This document shows positions 16,301-23,786 of a stretch of DNA of 54,169 nt, piece after piece. Positions within the stretch are counted from its first letter, which is position 1, and every line of letters begins with the position of its first letter. Both the position numbers and the translations under genes were made by a program. Source of the stretch: Acidimicrobiaceae bacterium (GTDB lineage Bacteria; Actinomycetota; Acidimicrobiia; Acidimicrobiales; Aldehydirespiratoraceae); assembly GCA_028819505.1 (NCBI GenBank), contig JAPPLH010000066.1:31060-85228 (forward strand), written 5' to 3'. The notes below the pieces were generated by a model. The model saw nothing but the letters and a program-made list of their open reading frames with translations, was not told where the DNA came from and searched no databases.

Positions 16301-17982
16301 GGAGTTGTCTCCGCTGAGACCGATGTCATGGAGTCGCCGGCTGGAGGAAGGATCCGACGTCCGTCGCGCGCGATTACACACGGGAGGTGGAGCAGCCTGT
16401 CGTCTAGACCCTCCTGGAGTGCCGCAGCAACCAGGGCAATCGTCGACTCGACTGGCCGTGTTACATCTTCGAGAAGATCAAGCGCCTGTTCGGCACGTAC
16501 AGGCTCGGGAAGGCCAGCTCCGTGGCTCCGCCAGTCCTCGAGCACTGAACGCCATCTTCCGGCTTGATCCCTAACGCCGAAGGGGAGCGTCGCTCTAAGG
16601 CCGGCAAGCTTGGCGATCTCACCTTCTTGGAGGACTCCCTCAAGCCGCGATGTCTCCACAGCCAGCCGCGACAGGGCTACGAGTCCCTGTTCGGGCACGG
16701 GGAACGACAACCGGGCTGCAACTGCGTGTCTCGCCTTGTCGACAACGGCGGCCTCAAGGGCTCCGACGACAGGCGATGGACCCTTCTCTTCCTCAGCAGG
16801 CGGCAGTGGTATTGCCTGCCAGGTTGCTTGAGGATCGCGTTTGAAGCAGTCGAACACCGCCTGCGACCACACTTCCGCAACGAGGTCCACGAGAGCGGCG
16901 TTCCACGAGGTGTCGGCGAAGTCTGCCCGACTGGTGAGCGGGTCAAACTGGGCGTTTACGAAGAGTGGAGCACTTGTCGGAATCACGGGTAGACCCGCGT
17001 AGGTCTGACCGACCTCTGCGCGACGAAGCGGGATCGCTACCGAGACTGGAGTCGTGCGCTCTGTCGCCTTTCTTGCACGCTCAACCCCGGCTGGAGTGAA
17101 CATATCGGCGCGGTAGACGGCCCACGAGCGTCCGTCGTTCGCAATGGCGAACTCCCTCGACACCTCGGCTGGCCCTGAGCCTGGCTGCACGCTTTCGTCT
17201 TGGTGCCGTGAGATCTTGAGCTGGCGAATCGATTGGCTGTCGGGATTCCGTAGGGTCACACGCTCCACATGCCGGAGGAATAGCAACGCTGAGTCATCCC
17301 AGTCGTCGAGCCACGCCTCCAGATCCGCAGAACTCAGGGCCCCAGACTGCAAAGGAATCCGCAGCGTGGTCCATCCCGGCTCACGAAACCAGGTCGGCAG
17401 AGTGGGTGGTTCCACTGGGGCAATCGTCGGATCGCCGATTCGGACGTGATACGGGGCGCAGTGAACCTCAAGTGTCGTTGACAACGACTGCAGGGCAGAG
17501 AGTCCGACGCCGAAACGCCCGATGGTGCTTGCATCGCCCGCCTTAGTGCTCAACCACGGCGTTGCGAAGCCGAGTACGTGGGGAAGGCGTACCGGAGTGC
17601 CATCGTGGCTTACTAGCAACTCGGTCGGTCGGAGCAGGAAGCATACCTGCGAGGCCTTCACATCGTCGGCGTTCTGGACAATCTCGGCGAGACCCTGAAG
17701 TCGATCGCTTGAGAGCAGACTTCCACTGCTTCTAGCCCCATCGAGTGCCTCTACGATCGAGCCTGGGAGTTCCTCAAACAACTCGCCCAGGCGCTGGACT
17801 GCTGCTTGGGCTTCGTTGATATTCGTCGGCTCAAAGGCGGGACCCGAAGGGGCACGCCTTGGATCGAAGACTTGCTCAGCAGCCTCGACGGCATCCGCGA
17901 TACGCGCTTCAGTCACTTCACACGTAGAACTGGACTGGAATTGGACAATCCCTCGCAGCGAGGCAAGCGCGATCTGCGGCAC
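13330..17982 (-). CDS. Sacsin-like GHKL ATPase with DUF3883/nuclease-like C-terminal domain
   Basis: A 1,550-residue protein. Residues 90-230 carry a sacsin-type GHKL (Hsp90-like) ATPase: N-box EIVQNADD (E100, N104), the VSHDGTP aspartate (D127), and the lid TIGRFGVGLSAL (153-164). A long unassigned middle follows. After a charged linker comes a C-terminal domain (about 1430-1520) with GVGADAID, YYELKVFAG, VTLTDSEVQRAL and FFLVVVSNV. This pattern is typical of DUF3883/NO VEIN-type domains, which have a PD-(D/E)xK-like core. The gene starts 66 bases after the integrase stop and follows repressor and integrase on the same strand, so it may share their transcript. Large sacsin-like ATPases with helicases are recurrent in defence islands. 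Whether this exact pair is described is unknown to me. Confidence 0.82.
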   Translation of the reverse strand: MPQIALASLRGIVQFQSSSTCEVTEARIADAVEAAEQVFDPRRAPSGPAFEPTNINEAQAAVQRLGELFEELPGSIVEALDGARSSGSLLSSDRLQGLAEIVQNADDVKASQVCFLLRPTELLVSHDGTPVRLPHVLGFATPWLSTKAGDASTIGRFGVGLSALQSLSTTLEVHCAPYHVRIGDPTIAPVEPPTLPTWFREPGWTTLRIPLQSGALSSADLEAWLDDWDDSALLFLRHVERVTLRNPDSQSIRQLKISRHQDESVQPGSGPAEVSREFAIANDGRSWAVYRADMFTPAGVERARKATERTTPVSVAIPLRRAEVGQTYAGLPVIPTSAPLFVNAQFDPLTSRADFADTSWNAALVDLVAEVWSQAVFDCFKRDPQATWQAIPLPPAEEEKGPSPVVGALEAAVVDKARHAVAARLSFPVPEQGLVALSRLAVETSRLEGVLQEGEIAKLAGLRATLPFGVRDQAGRWRSVLEDWRSHGAGLPEPVRAEQALDLLEDVTRPVESTIALVAAALQEGLDDRLLHLPCVIARDGRRILPPAGDSMTSVSAETTPLAEQLGIATLLHPAHLAGTNGAPDVLVWLRECGALLDSSDSDEVVRRIAQAGRSGHCIDSSLTDEQLRALRDAFEHIAPVDRAALGPDVGRAVLLRSYRYGSRRRGRTGTARPADVRDRTRTRSRRNREVDTGSTRPIDAYLPRAIDKEPDSFAVAAGETTALEWLSDHYAKALRSQAGREGLGALRFLRLLGAETTPRLQPHEQLRRRYPSKTERGLPRQVENGPEARASAMSERGATYTLEDIESPDLIAVITDISRERRVRLRRTRAGAVLAALGRAWDRRLSEFAEVDSADDSFGWKRKGRVPAFWLAQAGDVAWLDDESGTPRKPAELRVRTPGTEAIYGPNSRDYLHADLDQPIRRVVLTALGVSSDPSRSELVARLRELRSASDEDEISSEDLRRDAALIYRAIARGLNDADSDADLNASQLRAEFTRHRLVLTNLGWLSPQNVLAGPPIFGHYRAFAPAISDCGPLWLALRLRRPSASDCLEVLAKIAYRRRDAPDRAEEAILLETLRTLATHLAKQNTIERRKLTRLALWTSAGWTRARPVYATDDPVLAAGLGDRLPIWRPGGGIEQFRSLLVPLRVTRIRADEARVIDPELAEEKQDLTELFRESLELLHDDLQRHDPALGQGLTVPWDRLALYAVKVLPSLSLEISAAGREYDCEVTAKVDTTCATVFVREPAALSRVDGGGRALAALFEGEARLVAQAWRAACDQAEEGIKARRVALASELAARERAELDARLAEWGENVAKKHHSPQGPAGERTNKAPQSGSGADKHEKRGQSSPGTALRVLVDPQALMLVDPKGRTDHGSSDIENRTGESATSDRVLKEPKGSSRRPQNRSALRGYSDLDKENIGFELLQVLLGTDQDELVDLRTQRGVGADAIDQLKKYYELKVFAGAEPDRVTLTDSEVQRALTTPDFFLVVVSNVEESDEAQPTIRVVIDPLEQLRPTDRGAITLSGLRDATTRVYRFASTDDEQQLIDDE

Positions 17983-18048
17983 GCGACTGACGCCCGCTGG
18001 TTACTTCAGCCGTTGTGCTCTTACTGACACCCCCAAGCGCTGGAGTCG

Positions 18049-19203
18049 TCATGGGGTGTCGCCGAAGATGGCGGTTCCGAAGGTGGCGGCGGCTTGGGCT
18101 TGCATGTCGGGTAGGACGTGTTGGTAGACGTCCATGGTGAAGGAGACGCTGGCGTGGCCGAGGCGTTCGCTGACGACTTTGGGGTTGACGCCCTGTTGCA
18201 GCAGGATCGTGGCGTGGGTGTGGCGCAGGTCGTGTAGGCGGATGCTGGGCAGGTCGATCTTGGCGAGGAGGCGTTCGAAGGTCTGGCTGATGAGGTCGGG
18301 GTGGATGGGCGATCCGTCGGGTTTGGCGAAAACGTAGCCGCCTTTGTGGCGGCGGCCGGTGCCCATGCGGTCTTCGAGCTGGTGGCGCCGGTGCAGCCGC
18401 AGCTGTGCGACGGTGTGGGGGTCGAGGTCGATGGTGCGGCGGCTGGTGGGGGTCTTGAGGTCGCTCTCGATGAGCTTGTACTCCACCGACAGCAGCTGCT
18501 GGCTGACGGTGAGCCGCGCGGTGTCGAGGTCGACGTTGCGCCATACCAGCCCGGCGATCTCTGCTCTGCGCATGCCGGTAGTCGCGGCCAGCAGAAACAG
18601 CGGATACAGGTAGTGGTCACAGATGGCGTCGAGGAAGGCGCGCAGCTCGTCGCTGGTCCACACGCTCATGGTCGGGCTGTTGCGGCTGGTGGTGGGCGTA
18701 TCGGCGAGGTCGGCGACATTGCGCACCACGGTGCCCTTGCGTTCGGCATCGGAGAGCGCGCCCTGGATGGTGATGTGGACGTTGCGTACGGTCTGGGCCG
18801 ACAGACCGCCTCCTGAGCCGTTGCGCTTGCCCTCGGTGAGCAGCCGGGCATAGAGCGTGTCGAGGTCTTCGGGCCGCAGCTTCTGTACGGGGATGTGTCC
18901 GATGTTGGGGTTGATGTGCAGGCGGATGATGCGCTCGTATGACTCGGCGGTGGACGGCTTGAGCCGGGCCCGCTTCGCCGGCAGCCACCGCTTGAGCATG
19001 TAATCGCCAAGGGTGATCTTGTCGGGGGAGCGGTAGTCGCCGTCGTGGACGCGCTTGATCAGATCTGCGAGGACCCTCTCGGCGTCCTTGCGGTTGTCGC
19101 CGGCGGCGTGCCAGCGCCGCTTGTCCTTGCCGGTGGCGGGGTCGACGCCCTCGTAGATGACGGCGTAGTAGCGGTTGCCCTTCTTGGCGATGTGGCCGCG
19201 CAT
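18049..19203 (-). CDS. int: Tyrosine recombinase / phage-type integrase
   Basis: The 384-residue protein has an N-terminal arm-binding region, a SAM-like core-binding domain (about 60-165: ITLGDYMLKRWLPAKRARLK) and a full catalytic domain. Active-site residues are all present: R212 (TTGMRRAEI), K250 region, H324 and R327 (LHDLRHTH), H350 (ERLGHASVS) and nucleophile Y360 (MDVYQHV). It should be an active enzyme for integration and excision of the element, plausibly at tRNA-Pro 9 kb away. The ATG lies 11 bases after the XRE gene stop with a GGGACGG ribosome binding site, so both are co-transcribed. Its GC content is core-like, unlike the neighbouring sacsin-like gene. Confidence 0.93.
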   Translation of the reverse strand: MRGHIAKKGNRYYAVIYEGVDPATGKDKRRWHAAGDNRKDAERVLADLIKRVHDGDYRSPDKITLGDYMLKRWLPAKRARLKPSTAESYERIIRLHINPNIGHIPVQKLRPEDLDTLYARLLTEGKRNGSGGGLSAQTVRNVHITIQGALSDAERKGTVVRNVADLADTPTTSRNSPTMSVWTSDELRAFLDAICDHYLYPLFLLAATTGMRRAEIAGLVWRNVDLDTARLTVSQQLLSVEYKLIESDLKTPTSRRTIDLDPHTVAQLRLHRRHQLEDRMGTGRRHKGGYVFAKPDGSPIHPDLISQTFERLLAKIDLPSIRLHDLRHTHATILLQQGVNPKVVSERLGHASVSFTMDVYQHVLPDMQAQAAATFGTAIFGDTP

Positions 19204-19214
19204 CGGTACCGTCC

Positions 19215-20024
19215 CTACGCCTGTGTTGCCGCGGCGACTACAGCGGCGTTGTCGATGTCGGCGTTAGTTGGGTTGTCAAGTTCCCGGCTTTCCTCGGGGG
19301 CCTCGTCGCTCCCTGTGTCGATAGGTGGCGCGGGATCAGATGTGGCTTCGGGTAGGTCGCGACCGGGCCCCAGCAAGCTGGGGTTGTTGGTCAAAGCTGC
19401 GATCATGCCTTTGACGGTCGTCTTGTCCAGCCGATCGAAGAAGGACTTCCACAGCGGGACGGAGTTGTCGAGGGCTTCGGCCATCTCGTGCAGGATCTGT
19501 GCGAGCATCCGTTCTCGGAGTTCGCGTATGACCTGAGGAGTCATCACGTCGGGATGACCGGTGAGAATCCGGCTGATCTCCTCCTCGGCCGTGTTCTCCC
19601 GCAGGCCGATCTCGCGCAGCCGTTCCTCGATGCAGGGAAGATGCTCGGCTCGGCCAACCAGCAGATCGATGAGGGCGAACAGCTGTCGGCCCGTGTTCTT
19701 GATCTCGCGTCGGTCGCCGGGCGGGGGCAGGAAGAACCATATGACCGGCACGTTTAGCGCCACAGCGAAGTCGACGAGTTCCTGGGCATCGAACTCTCGG
19801 TGCCTTCCGCCCTCCCATGCTCGCTCCAGGGCGGAGACACTCGCCTGGGTTGGTCTGCGGCCGGTGACGACCTCAAGACGGTCGGCGAACTGCTCCTGGG
19901 TCCAGCCGTTCTGCTCCCGAGCGATGCGCAAGTTGTACGACACGACGGCGTTCACGTCGACCGCGTCCCGCGGATCGCTCGGAGCGGGTTCGGGCTCAGT
20001 CGGTCGGGGCACAGGTACGAGCAT
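19215..20024 (-). CDS. XRE-family repressor of the integrated element
   Basis: A 269-residue product from ATG 20024 (MLVPVPRPTE). An upstream in-frame ATG at 20069 would overlap the divergent promoter. A Cro/C1-type helix-turn-helix covers about residues 26-70 (LRIAREQNGWTQEQFADRL, ASVSALERAWEG). FAVALNVPVIWFFLPPPGD then follows, a signature seen in actinophage and integrative-element immunity repressors. The C-terminal 150 residues are helical and acidic. It is transcribed divergently from the excisionase-like gene and upstream of integrase, so it most likely controls lysogeny or excision. Confidence 0.82.
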   Translation of the reverse strand: MLVPVPRPTEPEPAPSDPRDAVDVNAVVSYNLRIAREQNGWTQEQFADRLEVVTGRRPTQASVSALERAWEGGRHREFDAQELVDFAVALNVPVIWFFLPPPGDRREIKNTGRQLFALIDLLVGRAEHLPCIEERLREIGLRENTAEEEISRILTGHPDVMTPQVIRELRERMLAQILHEMAEALDNSVPLWKSFFDRLDKTTVKGMIAALTNNPSLLGPGRDLPEATSDPAPPIDTGSDEAPEESRELDNPTNADIDNAAVVAAATQA

Positions 20025-20054
20025 AGTCAACTCTGCCGTCGGGCTATACCAGCA

Positions 20055-20082
20055 TTGACAGGAAGCCATGGCTTGATACTAT
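20055..20082 (+). promoter_or_regulatory. Sigma-70-type promoter for the excisionase-like gene
   Basis: TTGACA (20055-20060) and TACTAT (20077-20082) are separated by 16 bases and point at the gene starting at 20121, which also has a GAGGAAG ribosome binding site. The interval to the divergent XRE gene is under 100 bases. The imperfect repeat TGCAAACG...ATGTGCA just after the -10 could be the repressor's operator. Confidence 0.6.
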
Positions 20083-20120
20083 CTGCAAACGTTGGTAGCA
20101 ATGTGCAGAGGAAGTGTCCA

Positions 20121-20417
20121 ATGAGCGAGGTGCCCGAACTCCTTACCATTGACGAGACCGCTCGAGTCATGGGGGTCAGCAAGAACACGGTCTACGCGGA
20201 CGCTAGGCGGTATCGGACCACCAACGGCGAGGAGGGGTTAGAAGTCGTGGACGCCTGCGGACAGATGCGAGTGCCACGTCGACGTCTGGAGGAGAAGCTG
20301 GAGATCAGCATCGACCACATCCCGCCGCCAAGGGTGCGCAAGGCCCAGGGTGGCCCAGAGCCACAGACCGGAGTTTGGCGGGTTGGCGGGGGTTCGGTGA
20401 CAGCAGATGGCCTCTGA
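20121..20417 (+). CDS. Excisionase-like helix-turn-helix protein
   Basis: A 98-residue protein starting MSEVPELLTIDETARVMGVS, with a MerR/excisionase-type winged helix-turn-helix (residues 7-50, including KNTVYADARRYR and a wing ending VPRRRLEEKLE). Proteins of this type act as recombination directionality factors or small regulators next to integrases. It diverges from the XRE repressor under a recognisable promoter. The C-terminal 35 residues are low-complexity. A role in excision is inferred from position and fold only. Confidence 0.7.
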   Translation: MSEVPELLTIDETARVMGVSKNTVYADARRYRTTNGEEGLEVVDACGQMRVPRRRLEEKLEISIDHIPPPRVRKAQGGPEPQTGVWRVGGGSVTADGL

Positions 20418-20476
20418 CGTGGGGTTTTGTGTCGCTGGGCGGTGTTTCGACAGGGATTTGTAGGGGCGACATATGG

Positions 20477-20505
20477 TTGACAGGCTGAAGGGTTGGCACT
20501 ATTGT
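20477..20505 (+). promoter_or_regulatory. Promoter of the truncated transposase gene (leaderless)
   Basis: TTGACA at 20477-20482 and TATTGT at 20500-20505 are separated by 17 bases. Six bases later a GTG (20512) begins the conserved transposase sequence VFVKTTRRRRG. The predicted transcription start coincides with this GTG, so the ATG at 20473 lies inside the promoter and cannot be the true start. Confidence 0.6.
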
Positions 20506-20511
20506 TGTGGT

Positions 20512-21018
20512 GTGTTCGTGAAGACGACCCGCCGCCGCAGGGGCGACAAAGTGTACGAGTACCTGTCTTTGGTGGAGTCGGTACGCGACGGTGCCAAGGT
20601 CGGCCACAACACGCTGTTGCGCCTCGGGGAGGTGACCGCTTTGCGCGAGTCGGGCCAGCTGGAGCGGATCGTGGCATCGCTGGAGTCGCATCTGCGCCGC
20701 GAGCGTGTCGACGCTGGCTCTTTGGCCGCGGTCGGGGCGCCCGCGGTCGGGGGTGTGGCCGCGGTGGCGGCGGTCTGGCAGCGGCTGGGGCTCGGCGGCT
20801 GGTTCGGCGAGGTCGGCGACCGGCGCGGCGCTCAGGCGCTGGGGCATGCGGTGTTCGCGATGGTGGCGAACCGGTTGGTTGCGCCTTGCTCGAAGCGGCG
20901 CCTGCCGGAGTGGGCGGCGTGCGATGTGGTGATGCCCGAGTGGTGGTCCGCTCCGTCGTCGGACCAGTACTACCGGGCCCTCGACGCGGTCGCCCGCGTT
21001 CCCGTGATCGACCCCTGA
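20512..21018 (+). pseudogene. Truncated IS1634-like transposase (N-terminal part only)
   Basis: The 168-residue frame from GTG 20512 matches the start of IS1634/IS4-superfamily transposases: VFVKTTRRRRGDK, YEYLSLVESVRDG, HNTLLRLGEVTALRES and LGHAVFAMVANRLVAPCSK. Intact enzymes are about 500-600 residues with a DDE core. Here the frame stops at SDQYYRALDAVARVPVIDP, before the catalytic domain. No second half, inverted repeats or target duplication were found. The remnant marks an insertion and deletion event at the right side of the integrase block. The 163 bases after it hold nothing recognisable. Confidence 0.75.
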
Positions 21019-21181
21019 CAGAAGCGAGTCCGGCTACACAGACTGACACCGCCGAAGACTGCTGCCGGGATCGGTGGCCAGGATCATCAGCGGCGTTCGC
21101 CGGCGCCCGACCCGCTTGCACCGTAGGCAGTGTTCTTGGCCCCGGTATTCGACTGGATGGGCAGAGAGCGTCTCGAGGCCC

Positions 21182-21841
21182 CTAGATGGCGGAGAGTCCG
21201 CCTGGGTCATTTCGCTCGCGCTCCAGTTCTTGGAGTTCCCGGGCTGCCGATCTTGCGAAGGCGACCAGTTCGTCGTAGGCCGCGTCGTCTAGATCGAAGG
21301 TGTGGCGACGGAGTTCATCGATGTAGTCCAGCGCGTCGGCCAGCAGGGAGGGCTTGAACCCGTCGTCCTTGGAGGCGGCCAGGTCGCACAGTTCAGTGAG
21401 GCTGAATCTCTGGGCCAGCGCTCGGAAGTCGATGTAATCGCGGGGCTCGGCTCGGCTGAAGAGGGCGAGGGTCTTGTTCGCGGCGAGTTCCTGGTCCGCA
21501 AGGATCAAGCCATCGGCGGTCTTGAGCGCGGGCATCATCTGGTAGTCGGTGGCCAGATCCACATGAGTGGAGTCGCTGTCGGACTCGATCAGCAAACGCG
21601 CGTAGGTGTCTGAGACCCTTAGCCGGGTCACCCGCAGCCCCGCTTGCTGCATTGCGGTCTCGAACGTGTCGAGCATCGGGGCCACTGGCTGCGGGTGGGC
21701 AGCGAAGAAGTCGAGATCGTCAGTCCCACGGTGCACCACACCGGTGACGATCAGCGCGCTGCCGCCTGCGAGCGCTACAGCAGCACCCTCGGGCAAACTC
21801 GCCACAATGCTGCGCACGCGGCGCTGCAGGTCGGTGAGCAC
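21182..21841 (-). CDS. Nucleotidyltransferase, AbiEii/DUF6036-type (toxin-like)
   Basis: A 219-residue protein with a minimal nucleotidyltransferase core: ALAGGSALIVTGVVHRGTDD (about residues 24-43) followed by LDFF, giving the GGS and DxD signatures, and later TDYQMMPALKTADG, LAANKTLALFSR and RDYIDFRAL. These are the features of AbiEii-like toxins and related DUF6036 proteins, which transfer nucleotides to tRNA or other targets. It begins 7 bases after a small gene that probably encodes its antitoxin. A second, different nucleotidyltransferase module lies at 30,041-31,449. Confidence 0.78.
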   Translation of the reverse strand: MLTDLQRRVRSIVASLPEGAAVALAGGSALIVTGVVHRGTDDLDFFAAHPQPVAPMLDTFETAMQQAGLRVTRLRVSDTYARLLIESDSDSTHVDLATDYQMMPALKTADGLILADQELAANKTLALFSRAEPRDYIDFRALAQRFSLTELCDLAASKDDGFKPSLLADALDYIDELRRHTFDLDDAAYDELVAFARSAARELQELERERNDPGGLSAI

Positions 21842-21848
21842 TGCCGCG

Positions 21849-22163
21849 CTAGTCGATGAGGCTTCGGTCGCGCAGCCACGCGCCCCAGGCGTCGCGCACG
21901 TGCGGCGTCAGCCACATCTCGTCCCACACTTCCAGGAGCCGGTCGAGGTCGATGTAGAAGCGCACGTCGTCGTCGAGGCCCTCAGTCATCACCCGCGCGT
22001 AGCAGGCTCTCAAGTCCTTGCGATCATCAAGGTCGTAGCTGTAGGGGAAGCTCCAGGCGACATGGCGCGGCAGGGTGACCCAGCCGCCGGCCTTCGGCAG
22101 CGAACGGTCCTCCATGTCGTCGGGGATGCACACAGGCCGCCCCGTCAAGGCCTTGGGATGCAT
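21849..22163 (-). CDS. Small protein paired with the nucleotidyltransferase, possible antitoxin
   Basis: The 104-residue product starts MHPKALTGRPVCIPDDMEDR and is rich in Trp, Asp and Arg (WSFPYSYDLDDRKD, VRFYIDLDRLLEVWDEMW). The start at 22163 is chosen because a TACAAT -10-like hexamer (22170-22175) lies six bases upstream, giving a leaderless transcript; ATG 22208 would precede it. No DNA-binding domain is evident and no family is recognised. Position directly before the AbiEii-like gene suggests it neutralises that toxin. A related decayed sequence (GRPVCIP) occurs at about 36,660-36,700. Confidence 0.6.
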   Translation of the reverse strand: MHPKALTGRPVCIPDDMEDRSLPKAGGWVTLPRHVAWSFPYSYDLDDRKDLRACYARVMTEGLDDDVRFYIDLDRLLEVWDEMWLTPHVRDAWGAWLRDRSLID

Positions 22164-22235
22164 GCCCACATTGTACGGCTGCCTGTGATTGGGAGTTGAA
22201 CTGCTCATGGGTTGGGGCGTGGTTAGGGTCTTGGC

Positions 22236-22958
22236 GTGGCGGACTTCGTTGTTGCCCGCAACCCCGACGATGCGTCGTCGTTGCCGTTCCTGGTGAGGCT
22301 GCCGCTGCGGTCCGGGCCAGTCGTGTTGAAGGTGCGCGACACCTGGCCCCGGACCTCGAAGGTGTACTGCCATCCCTCACATGACTGGCCGGCGGAGCCC
22401 TCTATCATCGAGCGGGTCGGGGTGCGGTCCTGTGTGCGCAGGGGCGCGACCATCGATCTGGTGCTGGATCGGGGAAGGGAGAACCGGTCCCAGTTCGTGT
22501 TCACCACGGCCAGGAACCGCCAGGTGGTGTTCTGGCAGTCGGCCCGCACCCGTAGCCAGGCCCGCCCCAACGTGTCGCTGCCGACTGCTCGGGCCTCGGG
22601 GGTCAAGAGCCTCGAGATCATCGTCGACAGCCATGAGCGGTACGCCTGGAAGTTCTCCCACCAGCAGGCCACCACCACTAGGCGGGCCCTGCATGCCGGC
22701 GACTACGCCGTCGAGTGCGACGGCCGGATCCTGGCCGCAGTCGAGCGCAAGAGTCTCGCAGATCTGGTGGCCACTATCACCGGGGGCAAACTGTGGTATC
22801 TGCTGGCCGGTCTGGGCTCGCTGGAGCGGGCCGCGTCGGGGTACTTGCCGCGCATCGCCCGGAACCGTTCGAGGGCCTCGCTGCGGCTGAGGCCGCGGCC
22901 GCTGGCGGTCATGGGTGCCACTGTAGGGGCCCGGCCGCAGCCGGAGTTCAGCTGGTGA
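22236..22958 (+). pseudogene. ERCC4-type nuclease with truncated C-terminus
   Basis: The first 200 residues look intact: an N-terminal DNA-binding-like region, then SLEIIVDSHERYAWKF, ALHAGDYAV and ILAAVERKSLADLVATITGG, the ERCC4 (XPF) nuclease core with the ERKS motif and D...GDY. In family members this is followed by about 70 residues beginning near RAAVVVEDRYS. Here similarity ends after LGSLERAA at about 22830, and an unrelated 40-residue tail follows. The DNA beyond this point reads better as the 5' end of an opposite-strand gene, so a deletion seems to have joined two gene starts head-on. The product is probably inactive. Confidence 0.6.
22703..22912 (-). pseudogene. 5' fragment of a short antitoxin-like gene
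   Basis: From ATG 22912 the frame reads MTASGRGLSRSEALERFRAM and continues sensibly for about 27 codons, resembling the start of VapB/Phd-type antitoxins. After that it runs through the antisense of the ERCC4 core and ends at 22703. A TACAGT hexamer (22920-22925) lies seven bases before the ATG, matching the leaderless pattern elsewhere in the window. I read it as the surviving start of a gene cut at about 22830. The family assignment is weak. Confidence 0.35.
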
Positions 22959-23403
22959 GGCCGAACGCGGCGGCGGCTTCGGGGCCTTCGAGGATGGCGG
23001 CGGCGGCTTCGAGGGCCTGTTGTTCGCTGGGTGCTGCTGCGGCCGCGGCGACGGCCTCCGCGAAGCGGGGGTGGGGCACGTGGAGGTCGGGGTCGGCCGG
23101 GCCCCAGTATTCGGCCTGGTGTAGCGCGAGGCACGCGAGCCGCACCGCGGCGGTCTCAGGGGTTGGGCCGCCGGTGATCTCGAGGCGTGCCGTCGAGTCG
23201 CGCTTGAACAGTTCTTGCAGCTCAGCGCGGCTCATTTGCGCGACGTAGGGGTCCTCGGAGTGTTCCGCGGGGGTGAAGACCAGAGTGCCGTCGTCGTCTT
23301 CGGTCACGACGTAGGCGCGGTGGTCGTCGCGGCCGACGCCGTTGAGCTCGGCCTGGCGGCTCTTGTCGAGGTGAACGAGCCGGCCGGTGCGGGTGGTGGT
23401 CAT
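22948..23403 (-). CDS. Unknown protein with AbrB-like N-terminus
   Basis: A 151-residue product. Residues 1-45 (RLVHLDKSRQAELNGVG, YVVTEDDDGTLVFTPA) resemble a swapped-hairpin AbrB/MazE-type DNA-binding domain as found in antitoxins. The rest is helical and Ala-rich (ALEAAAAILEGPEAAAAFG) without a family match. It lies just upstream, in its own transcription direction, of the antitoxin-like fragment at 22912, so it may be the remaining part of a toxin-antitoxin locus whose partner was deleted. No toxin gene is adjacent now. Confidence 0.5.
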   Translation of the reverse strand: MTTTRTGRLVHLDKSRQAELNGVGRDDHRAYVVTEDDDGTLVFTPAEHSEDPYVAQMSRAELQELFKRDSTARLEITGGPTPETAAVRLACLALHQAEYWGPADPDLHVPHPRFAEAVAAAAAAPSEQQALEAAAAILEGPEAAAAFGLTS

Positions 23404-23786
23404 CGGGAAGCTCTGGTTTTCGGTGGGGTTGTTGAAACCACGGTAGCAAATCCACAGGCCGGTGCGATAGCGGAACGATTCTCGGCGTCTGAGCGGCCTG
23501 TGTGGCGCTGCATGTTGCGCGTAGTCCGGGCGCCTCGGGGGAGGCCAGTAGAATGCGGTGTTGGCATGCGTGTAATTCGCTCTGCGAAGGCGTCGGCGGC
23601 GATCGACAGACTGCGGATGAAGGGCCGCGGGCGTCTCGCTATATGCACTATCTGATCGAGCCGTTCAAGGACGTGTCCCTCCACCCAGCCCAGACCAGCA
23701 TCCCCGAAGGGTCGCCGAACTCCTCCTCTACGCCACGCCACCATGTTGAAGGTGAGGCAGAAGCATGGCCCTACCGCATCAAGCGC
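23404..23786. other. 383-base gap, no supported gene
   Basis: Both strands were read. A 29-codon plus-strand frame from about 23567 (MRVIRSAKASAAIDRLRMKG) and an overlapping frame with MHYLIEPFKDVSLHP look like short pieces of former coding sequence, but neither has a start, length or family to justify a call. The stretch is probably decayed DNA between two toxin-antitoxin-like loci. Confidence 0.4.

Noticed and set aside
20473-20511. ATG start of the transposase fragment at 20473
   Set aside because: A promoter with a 17-base spacer (TTGACA/TATTGT) lies inside this stretch, so translation must start later, at GTG 20512.
9421-22000. Distal att repeat of the tRNA-Pro 3' end
   Set aside because: Read through the right side of the integrase block for a copy of GGGAGTTCAAATCTCCCCAG or its core; none was found by eye.
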